Part shown: positions 52,031-62,701 of the stretch, one piece after another
Numbering within the stretch: position 1 is the stretch's first letter
How the letters are laid out: each line of letters begins with the position of its first letter
Origin: Metridium senile
Lineage: Eukaryota > Cnidaria > Anthozoa > Actiniaria > Metridiidae
Assembly: GCA_949775045.1 (NCBI GenBank)
Contig: OX459097.1
Span: forward strand, 22,255,705 to 22,319,704
DNA length: 64,000 bases
Direction: 5' to 3'
Translations under genes and position numbers: made by a program
Notes under the pieces: generated by a model
Seen by the model: the letters and a program-made list of their open reading frames with translations, nothing else
The model's database searches: none
Told to the model about the DNA's origin: nothing

Positions 52031-52786
52031 ATGTTTGAAATTAGCACCATCCACCCCATCCGTAACGCCTCACATGAGCAGATGAAATTTTACATTGGAA
52101 CCATTACCAGAGGGCCCTATTACATTGTCTACGAAGATGAAAAAGATCTGTATCATATTATCATCTGCCTACCTCACGGTTATAATCATTCACTTTACCG
52201 CTCCTTATCAAAAAGGCACCCAGGCTTCACGACCAAAGCTTCCATTTTTACCGAAATGATTGATCACCACTTGATTAAGTTTTCAATCCTTGGAGCCGCC
52301 GATTTTACTGTCGTGCATGAAGATGAAAGATTCAAGAAATATATAGCTGCTCTTCATTATATTTATGAGAATGAGGAACTAAAAAATGAAATTAATTATA
52401 TATGCATTTCTCAAAGAATCCGTGATGCGTCCCATAAATTGCTATCCATCAATGATGTCGGTCAACTCGATGCTGGAGAGCAAGCAATACTCTACGAACA
52501 CGGGTTTCTCCCCTTACATGAGCATTTCCGTCGAGATACCCTAATTGGAATTCTCGTTGCAGCAGATTACGAGAATTATAAAAGAGTTCTCGCTATAAAC
52601 CCACTATTTTTCAAAAACTGTACCCGTGAAGCAATGGTTCAGTTTATTAAAGATGCCAATTCTAATAAGATAGTAGTGGCTGCCGACAATGAGGGAAACG
52701 TAACCACTGTAACACCCGTAATGTGTGGAAACGTGACCGCTGTAACATGCGAGTATCCTTGTGAGCCCGATCAATACCCATGTTAA
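52031..52786 (+). CDS. element ORF12, paralogue with a second partial domain copy
   Basis: 251 aa. Acceptor TTTTTTATTTAG abuts the ATG. Shared domain NASHEQMKFYIGTITRGPYY then IVYEDEKDLYHIIICLPHG. The GEQAILYEHGFLPLHEHF line matches the C-terminal line of ORF10. Residues about 200-230 (INPLFFKNCTREAMVQFIKD) look like a second, truncated start of the same domain. AATAAA at 52791 is also the first six bases of the right terminal repeat. Confidence 0.65.
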   Translation: MFEISTIHPIRNASHEQMKFYIGTITRGPYYIVYEDEKDLYHIIICLPHGYNHSLYRSLSKRHPGFTTKASIFTEMIDHHLIKFSILGAADFTVVHEDERFKKYIAALHYIYENEELKNEINYICISQRIRDASHKLLSINDVGQLDAGEQAILYEHGFLPLHEHFRRDTLIGILVAADYENYKRVLAINPLFFKNCTREAMVQFIKDANSNKIVVAADNEGNVTTVTPVMCGNVTAVTCEYPCEPDQYPC

Positions 52787-52790
52787 TTAA

Positions 52791-53027
52791 AATAAAAGCT
52801 CAACGGTCGATCTCGCGTGTCGTCATCACTCTCCCCAAACCTCCCCAACCACACAGCGTGCCCAAACCCACGTGCACAAAGCTCTCTGGCACAGTGCAGC
52901 GCGGTGCTTTGCGCAGACCACTTTGCTCACTCGATCACCACCCCTCCCAAGCACTATGGAGAACTTTCACCACCCCTCCCCTATGAATAAATTAACGGTA
53001 CCATAACCATAGGGATTGCTTACTACT
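52791..53027 (-). repeat. right inverted terminal repeat
   Basis: 237 bp, the inverse of 46319-46555 with one mismatch (position 14 from the end). Its inner edge AATAAA can serve as poly(A) signal for + strand transcripts. Confidence 0.95.
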
Positions 53028-53162
53028 TACCAACCATCTTTTTGACTTGATCTAGTTCGTCTTTGATCTCTTCTTTATTCTTTTCTTGCCGTTCTTTTAT
53101 CTCTTCTTGACTTTCTTTTATCTCGTGTTGTCCTTGCTCCAACGTTTCTAGTCTTGTAAATA
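53028..53162 (-). CDS. NLR-like gene, exon 4, 5' part (coiled coil, split by insertion)
   Basis: Acceptor TTCTTATCGTTAG on the - strand. Reads FTRLETLEQGQHEIKESQEE then IKERQEKNKEEIKDELDQVK, a strongly charged coiled coil. The frame runs into the target duplication and resumes at 46318 on the other side of the element. Confidence 0.8.
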
Positions 53163-53189
53163 CTAACGATAAGAAAAATAATAGAGACA

Positions 53190-53612
<423 letters not shown>

Positions 53613-54590
53613 AATAATAATAATAATTTATTTACTTAATATAGCGTTTTTTAACATTAAAATGATCAAGAGCGCTTTACATGAATAAGTCAATAAAATA
53701 TAAATATATAACATATGAATAATTACTATAAATATTAATCTATAAAAATCCAATACTAAAAAACGAAATACTAAGTGGAAATATTCTAATGGAAAAATTC
53801 TAAATAAAAATAACTATTAAGTTAAACTCACTAAAAACTACTTGTTATAAGCTATATTAAAAAGATGTGTCTTAAGCTGTTTCTTAAAAATGCTAAGTGA
53901 TTTTATTTCCCGAATTTGTACAAGAAGGCTGTTCCACAGTGTGGGGGCAGCAGCATAGAAAGAACGCGCCCCTAGTGTCGATAGCATACGCCCCTTAGGA
54001 CGATCCAAGACTAAAGTGTTGTTAGACCTTAAAGAATATGCAGAACAGGACCTAATGGACACCAAATCACTTATATAGCTAGGCGAGATATGATGTTATA
54101 TATAGACTTGAATGTAATTGTTAAAATCTTAAACTGAATACGATAAAAGACAGGTAGCCAATGTAGGTTGTAGAGTACAGGCGTGATATGGTCATACTTT
54201 CTAGCGTTCATTATTAACCTAGCGGCAGTGTTCTGGACCCTCTGCAATTTACAGATCTGATATTTAGGCAGGCCATAGAGTAAGCTATTACAATAGTCAA
54301 GTCGTGACGTAACAAAAGCATGAACTAATGTTTTAAGACAATCCTGAGAAAGATATTTTGAGATCCGTCGAATATTTTGAATATGATAAAAAGCAGCCTT
54401 ACAAATTTGATTAACCTGAGGATCCATACTAAGTGAATTGTCAATAATAGTACCCAAGTTCCTGACATTTACAGAAGGATCAATTGTATGTTCGCCAACA
54501 TTAAGAACTGACGGATTTAATTTATTAAGTTGTTGGCGAGTTCCAATTACAAGGAATTCTGTTTTGTCATCAAGACTAGCTTTTATACTT
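53613..54590 (-). mobile_element. CR1/L2-like LINE 3' part with frameshift
   Basis: - strand frames 54071-54457 (AFVTSRLDYCNSLLYGLPKY, then HITPVLYNLHWLPVFYRIQF) and 53838-54065 (FYAAAPTLWNSLLVQIREIK, then SIFKKQLKTHLF) are consecutive parts of one ORF2 C-terminus in two frames. Upstream GEHTIDPSVNVRNLGTIIDN extends to about 54560. The 5' end and RT core are lost. Confidence 0.85.
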
Positions 54591-54869
54591 CCTAGCTTTT
54601 CACTTCCTAAAATTTGAAATTAAACAAAAGCAATGAGAGACGAGAACCCGTCCATAAAGAAGAATTTTACTTGCATGTGATGGAATGTTATTATTTTGAA
54701 TCTTTTTTGTTTCTTTTACAAGACTAGCTTTTAGATCTTTCTTTTCACTTCCTAAAATTTGAACTTAATGTTATTAATGTACACTATGAATAATTGAATG
54801 TAAAATCCTAAAGTTCAATAGCGCTTAATATATACAATGTTAAGATATATTGATAAAACAAAACAATAA

Positions 54870-55165
54870 AATCAGTCTAATGTAATGAAAATAAATATGT
54901 CTTTAAATTATTTTTTAAACGATTTAAATTGTTTTCTTGTAATAGTGATTGAGGTAGATTGTTCCACAATTGCGGTCCACATACTGAGAATGCCCTATCA
55001 CAATATCCTTTGGTTCGTGATCGAGGGACGAGCAATAGATTTTTTGAGCTTGATCTTAATGCTCTTGTCGGTATATACTTGACAATTAGCTCAGTAAGAT
55101 ATGCTGGAGCAAGGTTATGAAGACACTTGAAGACAAATATGACCCAAGTTATTTATCTTGTTAAT
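54870..55165 (-). mobile_element. second CR1/L2-like LINE fragment
   Basis: The - strand frame reads VFKCLHNLAPAYLTELIVKY, LVPRSRTKGYCDRAFSVCGP and QLWNNLPQSLLQENN to LKTYLF. Same ORF2 region as the previous element, but a different copy, with an uninterrupted frame. Confidence 0.8.
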
Positions 55166-55831
55166 GTGATTTTTGTTTATAGGTTACCTGACTTTGATTA
55201 GTTTAAACTACTCAGGTAACCTATAGCACCTTATTCTTTTCATTTTTTCAGTTCAACAAATTCAACTGTATTTATTTAAAATCAAGGTGTGAATGAAGTA
55301 TATTATTTAAAGGAACGGGTTATATGTGAGTTGAGTTTGTTTGATGTCTGCTTGATTTCCATTCTCCGCATGTGAGTCGAGTGTTGTACACGTACTTTTT
55401 GGGGTTCAAAGCCGTTAACGGTTTGATCACTTTTACAAGAGAGATTGTGCGACTATTCTCATGTCAAGTTACAATATGGGCTATATTTAAAATAAAAAAA
55501 ACCCTTTAGAAAATGGATTGAAAAAAAAAACCACCATTCTTTTACGGACATTTTGATGTGTAATACATGACTATACTTACAGCCGGGCGTAACAAATCCT
55601 GGCCGTGACCACCCTCATTGACTGACTCACACTTAATTATACATGCTAACTACTAATTTCTCATAATTGTAAGCCGGCAATGGTCCATTTACATGATAAT
55701 TGTAAAGTGCATTTTAAAAGACGTATGTGAAACGCTATATAAGCACCACATTACACATCATTTAACAAAGCGCCAGGAGTAAAACAAAAATGGCTATAAA
55801 CATGCTAAATCAATGCCATCAATATACTCAC
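55166..55831. other. remainder of NLR intron 3
   Basis: A short palindrome TAGGTTACCTGA...TCAGGTAACCTA lies at 55180-55225. Otherwise AT-rich unclassified sequence. Confidence 0.5.
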
Positions 55832-55918
55832 TTGTATTTAAACCACGTAATATCTCGTCATCTTGTTCTGCACATTGCTTCATCAATGATGTCAGCTCAT
55901 TCAATGGTAGCGTCACAT
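55832..55918 (-). CDS. NLR-like gene, exon 3 (linker)
   Basis: Acceptor CCTTCATAG, donor GTGAGT, 87 nt, phase 1 at both ends. Reads VTLPLNELTSLMKQCAEQDD then EILRGLNT. Links the HEPN exon to the coiled-coil exon in frame. Confidence 0.8.
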
Positions 55919-56019
55919 CTATGAAGGAAGGCGAAATATTAAACCATGTTTATCAATAATTATTTTAATGCTGATACAACGATTTCAAAACGGCTCTCTG
56001 CATAAAATGCCAAACATAC

Positions 56020-56444
56020 CTCGTTTAACCTTCTTGAATTCCTCTTTCGTAGCACCAAATACCCTTAATGCATTACAAACAGCATTCCACAACTTCTTGA
56101 AGTCAGCGGTTGTGATCTTTCCATCAGGCGTATGGCAAACAGTGTTTCTTGTGTCTATCAAGCATTTCAGGGATTTAACTAAACCTTTGCTTGTTACAAG
56201 TGGAGGCCTGGTGTTGCGGAGGGCTTTCGCCAGTAAAGATAAGTCCCACCTTGTAGTATCACCAGACCTCACTCTGTTTCTCTCATATGGAAGAGGTCTG
56301 AACTTTGTAAGTAAGTCCCTACCATTCTGAGCACAATCTGTCCACAGCATAAACGTCCCGGCATCATCCCATTTACTAATGAAATGATGCCGTAATCTAT
56401 CGGCACCAACTCTTGTTATTAATATAGCCAAACAACAGTGGTTC
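56020..56444 (-). CDS. NLR-like gene, exon 2: DZIP3-like HEPN domain
   Basis: Acceptor ACATTGACAG, donor GTATGT, 425 nt, enters phase 2 and exits phase 1. Typical DZIP3-like HEPN sequence: LITRVGADRLRHHF at the start, IDTRNTVCH with the HEPN RX4H motif (R105 and H110 of the joined protein), then ITTADFKKLWNAVCNALRVF and GATKEEF. HEPN domains are often RNases. Fusion of this domain to NACHT is known in cnidarian NLR repertoires; a role in RNA cleavage on activation is inference. The exon itself has no ATG start. Confidence 0.85.
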
Positions 56445-56934
56445 CTGTCAATGTAAAATTATTGTATTATTATGAAAATCATTAGACGAGTTACTTCTGT
56501 TACTCCGACAATTAAAAGCCTAAACTGGTTTGAAACCTCAGTAAAGTTAAGTAAACATTTTTTTAAGGTTGACAAATTTCAAATATTTTACCAATAGTTT
56601 TTTATAAAACCAGCCGCGACGCAGTTTAAACTAGTTCACTCGCTAGTTTCCATGAAAACTATTATACATGTATGTCATGAAATACGCTTCTTTTGTCATT
56701 GAAAAAATATGACATTCATCAATTCTTTCATTGTTATCGGTAAAATTGTGACAATATCGCCAGACAGCAGTCGATCTTGTCAATATAAAATTATTATACA
56801 TGACATAAAGTAATTTTCTTTTTTGTTTTTATCAGCCATTTCTTTTTTATATTCAGTAAAAACATAAAAAGAATTGTATACACTAAAACGTCCTAAAATG
56901 TAATTCAGCACTTTGCCCATGTTATAGAAATATA

Positions 56935-57010
56935 CACCTATTTCAAAAAAGGTTGACGCAGTCTTAGATACAATGTACACTGCTAAAGCTGCAAAGGATG
57001 TCGGTAATTT
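56935..57010. repeat. isolated end of an ACACCTATTTC-family element
   Basis: ACACCTATTTCAAAAAAGGT to AAAGCTGCAAAGGATGTCGG matches the left TIR of 34018-37318. No partner end found nearby. Confidence 0.65.
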
Positions 57011-57374
57011 CATTTTAGTAATTTTTTTTTTTACGATGGAACAGAAAGACTTATTAACTTGAACAACGAACCAGCGCTTTTCAAATGCTGATATTAAAAT
57101 TATTTTAAGAAAGAAACAGGGTTCGCTTCGCACGGAATTGTATGCCATTTTTCCGTTTGTTGTGCGACAAGTTGTGAATGTGTATATCATAGGTAAGTCA
57201 AGTTGTAAGCAGGTAACATGCGACAGTTGTAGACAAAATCGTACATCGCCCGAGATCGCCTGATTAAGAAATGCTAAGTCTAGACTAGTCCAATATATAC
57301 ATATTTTAAGTATTTCAACTTTGATCAAAAATAAAGTGTTTTTAAAATGCTTTATGTGTGAAAATATGTTTTAC

Positions 57375-57391
57375 CTTTCCTCCTCGTCCAT
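57375..57391 (-). CDS. NLR-like gene, exon 1 (start)
   Basis: ATG GAC GAG GAG GAA AG then GTAAAA (phase 2). The two bases join the first G of exon 2 to give Arg and then NHCCLAILITRVG, which fits the HEPN start. Chosen because it supplies the only in-phase ATG-plus-donor I found upstream. The 5' UTR and promoter are not determined. Confidence 0.6.
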
Positions 57392-57668
57392 TTGTCAGTG
57401 TTGTAATAGAACAATTTAATACTTGTGAAAACTGCAATATAAATGATACATCCATGTCAATATTGTGCATGATTGAACTCATATCTCACCATGACGTCAC
57501 GACTTGTCTACATTATCAAGAATCGTAACATAATTGAGAGTTATAGTTTTTTTTTCTTTTGAGAGATGAAACTGTTTTAGGCAAATTTATAGAATCGTAG
57601 CAAAGAGAGAGTTGGTCAAGTCTCTGGTGATCAGTGATTGAACTCATATCTCACTATGAAGCCAAATT

Positions 57669-58634
57669 AATTATTAATAGGTAACTGACGATTCTTAAAT
57701 TCTTTGCCATTTAACTAAATACACTTTAGTTCTTGGTTCTTGTGACTATTATTACGAGCCAACTGGCGTATGAATTCTCTCTAGCTCAAACTAAGGCGAA
57801 AACGAAACAGATGATATCTAGCATTTTTGATCATGTGTTAATGGTATTGTGACAAGGATTAATGGATTCATGCCGGGCAGTTGTTTCTCCACGGCTATTT
57901 CTGCCTTTTTTAGTATGATTTTAAATTTGTGAAAAAATAAAAATATTAAAATAAATCCAAATAAATCTTGAAACCTTTCATATAAGAACCAGTCTAATTT
58001 CTTAGGCTAAAGTGGTTCTTTTTTAACAGGTGCTTAAAAAGCAAAGTTTAGCCTAGTGGTTCTTTATCCACTGGTTCTTATATGCAGGTTTTTACTGTAT
58101 CTGTGTTACTTCTACGGAGTTCGACCAAGTAAAATAACATAGAAAATATGATTACAGTACTGCGACTTTGTGCGGGTTTTCCTAGGCAAGAATCAATTAG
58201 CACATGTCCAGGTGACATGTCACCAATCCACTTTAATAACTTTTGCTATAAATAAGCGAAGAATTGCATCATACAGGTTATCAGTTATATATACACGACT
58301 AATACACACAGCTGACGTACTTATAGGGCTGTCCCATTATCATGGAACTCATGATAAGAACTCATGCACGACAAATGTTAAACTTTGGATCGCCAAAATG
58401 CGTTTACAGCGTTTCACTGCGGGTTTTGTTTTAGGCAAAAGGTGAATAAAAAATTGAAGAAACCTGTAATTCGAAATGCTAGATATCACCTTTGTCTCAC
58501 TTAGTTTGAGCTAGAAGTAATTCATAAGGCAGTTTGCCCGTAATAATAGTCAAAAGAACCAAGAACTATATAGTGTATTTAGTTAAATTAATGGCAAAGA
58601 ATTTAAGAATCGTCAGTTACCTATTAATTATATA
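57669..58634. mobile_element. inverted-repeat element
   Basis: Arms of about 130 bp: ATAGGTAACTGACGATTCTT and CTCTAGCTCAAACTAAG are mirrored by CTTAGTTTGAGCTAGAAG and AAGAATCGTCAGTTACCTAT. A smaller palindrome (ATATAAGAACCAG...CTGGTTCTTATAT, 57979-58085) is nested inside. Confidence 0.75.
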
Positions 58635-59794
58635 TTCATCCATTCACATTCATTCATTAATTAATTTATTCTACATAAAGTTTTTGTTTGTATATTTATT
58701 TATTTATTAATTCATTTGAATTAATTCTTTCCATATCATTCTTTTTATAGGGTGATATATAGATGAGTAAATGAATAAACAATCGTTTAAAATGTAATGT
58801 AAACGAGACAATGTAACAAAGTCAGGGTGAATTAGAAGTAAAGGTGAGTTGTTATACAACAAATACATGTTTTGAATTTTAAATTTACATTGCATTTATG
58901 CATTTTTGTAATTGATTGATTTATTATTGTAATTATTTTATTCATACATTTATGTATGAGTATGGATTTAACAACATGCTTTTCCCTATGGCGACTATAA
59001 CCCCCGGGGTTAAAACAATAGATTGTTATGAATGTAAAGTCATGGCCAAATATGGTAATTTACTTGCATCAAATTTCACAATCAATCCGGCATTATTTTG
59101 AAAAGAACATTGGAGCTTAGAGGGTTAGACATTTATTTTCTATGATATAAGATATTCTCTACTTTGATAATATAACCATCATGTCAATAGAAATAATGTT
59201 TTCAAGCCAATGTTTTAAATAATTGAACTCATATCTCACCATGACGTCTAGACTTGTTTACATTATCAAAAATCCTAACAATTTAGAATATATTAAGCTT
59301 TCCTTCAATTTTCTCGTTATCCTTCCTTAAATATTTGTAGCATAACTGTCCAAATGTTTTATTGTTGCTTAAATAATCTTATATTTAGGATTATACTGTT
59401 ATTTTCCTATCAGTTTGTTTGTATTTTTCCTGAGGATCCATGGGGTTTACAATAATAGTCTTTCAGCGATGTAAAGCTGAGATATGGTAATTTACTTGCA
59501 TCAAATTTCACAATCAATTCCATTGAGAGTCATAGTTATTTTTTCTTTAGGGAGATGAAATTGTTTTAGTAATATCTATAAATGATTTATTCCTTTTTGA
59601 CCGTACAATAAGTAGGGATTTGGAAGTTTCAATGTAAAGATGTAATATATTATTCTAGTCTAGGTACGGATCATTAGATTTGGGATGATTCGAAAACTGC
59701 AAGCCAAAAAAGTGAAGTTGACATTAAACACACACGTTGAAGTGATAATTACGAAACCTGTCAAAATTGACATTTTTACAAAGTTTAATAGAGC
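58635..59794. other. AT-rich flank with dispersed repeats
   Basis: No gene. ATTTACTTGCATCAAATTTC appears near 59060, 59490 and again at 62717. TTGAACTCATATCTCACCAT near 59225 matches 57475 and 57640. These mark diverged copies of one repeat. Confidence 0.55.
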
Positions 59795-59907
59795 AAAACC
59801 CGGAACGTGCCCGGAACACCCGGAACACCCCGGAACACCCCAGAAAAGTTAATATTTATAAAATTAAAAAAGAAAAAAGAAAAAAAAGAAAAAAAAGAAA
59901 GAAAGAA

Positions 59908-59955
<48 letters not shown>

Positions 59956-61215
59956 AAAAAGATAAATGATTGTACACAAAGTGGAATTTGATAGTTTTTG
60001 ATATTCATTTATTCATTCATATGTAATGTATTTGAACATTGATTAAAATTAAAATTAAATATTTATTCATGCATATATAATTATAGGATTATTTCAATAC
60101 CTGGTAGAGAGATTGGCCTTTAATGGCTGATGATTGCGTGACTACGTGACCAGGATTCCAAATAAACAACAAGGGACAATATTGCTAGAATGCGCGAATT
60201 GAGTATTTTCTGTAGAATTTCACATTTATTTCAATTGTTACCTTCACATTTTTCCTTTATCTGATGTCATCATATTTTGTTTGTTTTTCCCATTTTTTAT
60301 TTTTTTTCACTCGTGGTCACTCGTGCGTAATTTTAGGCCTCGTCAACCCGAGTCCGGAGATTTTTGTATCCGCAAATGTTTTTTATGCGGATACAAAAAT
60401 ATCTGCCTCCACACGTAGTGTATACGAATCGTATACGATTGTCTACACGTATCCGGATACAGTCAACTCTCGTTATAACGGACACCTTCGGGACGGTAAT
60501 TCAGTGTTCGCTGTAAAGGGAGTTATCTTCAATCATTTCTTTGGAGCTGGGATTTATTTTAGTGTCCGTAATAACGAGGTGTCCGTAATATGGGGGTGTC
60601 CGCAAGGCGAGAGTTGTACTTCTAATTATTGCAGAACTGGTTGTTGTTCAAGTAATTCAATATTATTATATTTGTATATTATTATATTTAATTTTATATT
60701 TAATGGTAATTTCAGTTTATTGTGATTAATATTATGGTATTTTTTATAAACCTATAAACCTCTTGTTCACGTTCTTTGCTTGTAATGCAAGCACATCTAA
60801 TCATACGCAACATAAGCAAGACATACTGAATCATGATAGCTATAGGTTCACAATTTATGTTGTTATATTTGATATTGTTCTTGTTTGAAATCTCTAATTT
60901 GAAATCTTGGAATGAATGAATATGAATAATTAAAGTAAATATGAATAGATATGGATTTAAATATGCATGAATAAATATTTGATTTTAATTTTAATCAATG
61001 TTCAAATACATTACATATGAATGAATAAATGAATATCAAAAACTATCAAATTCCACTTTGTGTACATTTATTTATCTTTTTCTTCTTCTTTTTTTCTTTC
61101 TTTTTTTTTTTTTCCTTTTTTTTTTTTTTTTTTCTTTTTTCCCTTTTTTATTATTTAATTTTATAAATATTAACTTTTCTGGGGTGTTCCGGGGTGTTCC
61201 GGGGGTGTTTTACAG
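59795..61215. mobile_element. 1.4-kb foldback element
   Basis: Arms of about 270 bp: CCCGGAACACCCCGGAACAC, an A/GAAA tract, GTACACAAAGTGGAATTTGA and AAATATTTATTCATGCATAT are mirrored in reverse order at 60955-61212. The arm's GAAA tract (59850-59957) faces a T/C tract (61072-61150). Confidence 0.85.
60467..60617. mobile_element. MITE nested in the foldback loop
   Basis: CAACTCTCGTTATAACGGAC is mirrored by GGTGTCCGCAAGGCGAGAGTTG-type sequence. Internal GTGTCCGTAAT repeats. Confidence 0.7.
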
Positions 61216-62437
61216 TCTCCCCAGGACACCAGCGTATTTGAAGTTTGGTTGGCAGCGATTCCAAACTTTGCCCCAATACAAAAAATATAATTCGCACTTA
61301 TCCTAACTCGTCTATTACAGATTTTTCTGTTAAAAGAAACACAATTTGCTAGTGCAAATGGGGCCGAAGAATCCGGCTCGTAAACTTTTAATTTGCACTC
61401 GCAAGACACGTTTGAGATATAGCTGACCTTTCGTATTTATCTACGATATCAGTACAAAAAAATCCAAGTTTGAGATATAGCAACAATATATATATATATA
61501 GGTGAACAAAAAATACAACACAACAATAGAATAAAAAATCATAGAAAATTACAAAAGAATCGAAGTTCGTCAACACAAAAAATCGAAGTTAGTATTGTAC
61601 AATATGTAAATATAATAATAAATAAACTTAACTAGTAGTTGTCAGTATTTCAATGTGGTTTTGCTTGACGTAAATACAATAAACTATAAGATGATAGTGA
61701 CTGTATTCGGGTGACCTAAAAAGCGCCAAATTTAGATTGGCTTACGTGTTTTCGGGTTCCTGTGTTTTTAAACTGAATGGCGCGCGCCACAGTACGAGAA
61801 CGTTGTCTGCAGATATTGGGTTTGAAGTGTGTACGGATGGATTTTTACTTATAGAGAGCTTACAAAACCCTTAGAAACCTAAGCAGCCCCTTTGATAAAG
61901 ATTCATGGCAACACAGCGACGCCGTTTGAGTACAGTATCGTGTAAATTGTTGCAATTGACTTATTACATTCAGGTCATCCGTTATTCAGCGGTTATTACA
62001 TCAAAAACAAATACCAATGAAGGTAAACCTAGATCGTTTCGTTTTGTATTGTTTTGTTTTTAGAATGGTTCAATTTAGGATATTTTTACATTAATTTTTT
62101 TTTATTTATTAATTTTTTATTATTATTTATTATTGTTATTTTTTTTATTTTCATATTTATTTGTTTTTTTTCACTTTTTTTTTCATTTTTCTCGTCCGCT
62201 GTCCGCCGTCCACCGTCCGCCGCGGACCGTCCACGTCCGCATTATAGACACACCCCATTCCTGTCATACTCAGAGCCAGAAAGGTCAAATCAACAAGCTT
62301 TCTCTCAAATTACAATCAAAATAACTAGGCTTGCTTATTCCATCTTGTGTTGAAGTATGGACATAGAACCATGTTTAATTTGTTCAATTACTTTCAAAAG
62401 ATTTGTTTTCATCCTGAGATACTTCTAGTAATATGCA
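61216..62437. other. AT-rich, no gene recognised
   Basis: Includes a TA run (61490-61500), T-rich tracts (62090-62190) and a TCCGCCGTCCACCGTCCGC repeat (62193-62240). The segment 62255-62335 recurs at 63735-63835 (CAGAAAGGTCAAATCAACAA). Confidence 0.55.
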
Positions 62438-62701
62438 AGGGCCGATCCGCATTAGAGACAAAGTTTGCTCTACGTGTCAAGATGGTTGTCACAATTTGTC
62501 TGACATCTTGGTTCTCCAGTACGGATGTAGTTTTTTAGATGTTCAAAAACTTGTTTCGCCGAACAAACTTCCTTTTAGGATTGCCCGTAGAGAATAACAT
62601 TTGCAACAAGTTTGCAGCAAGTTTTCTTACATTACATGTTGTGGTATTTGTTGAATTTGTCGAGCAATTCATGGATTTTGTCTCTAGTGCGGATCGGCCC
62701 T
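62438..62701. mobile_element. inverted-repeat MITE
   Basis: AGGGCCGATCCGCATTAGAG is mirrored by TCTAGTGCGGATCGGCCCT, with ACAAA and TTTGT continuing inward. Confidence 0.75.

Larger units (their letters stand above)
46319..53027 (+). mobile_element. 6.7-kb ITR element with Polinton-type boundaries and 12 small ORFs
   Basis: 6,709 bp. Ends AGTAGTAAGC and GCTTACTACT; inverted terminal repeats of 237 bp (46319-46555, 52791-53027) with one mismatch; target duplication TACCAA at 46313-46318 and 53028-53033. AG ends, long terminal repeats and a 6-bp duplication are the Maverick/Polinton signature. All twelve ORFs are on the + strand, closely packed. None shows protein-primed polymerase B, retroviral-type integrase, packaging ATPase, protease or jelly-roll capsid motifs that I can recognise. 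It therefore looks like a non-autonomous or satellite relative, or a separate virus-derived lineage (inference). Confidence 0.85.

Noticed and set aside
46319..53027. Endogenous parvovirus or adenovirus genome
   Set aside because: The splicing layout and terminal repeats are reminiscent, but I recognise no capsid, polymerase or helicase. The boundary features fit a Polinton-type insertion better.
58170..58445. 91-codon + strand frame
   Set aside because: No family resemblance and no splice or neighbour support; it lies inside an inverted-repeat element.
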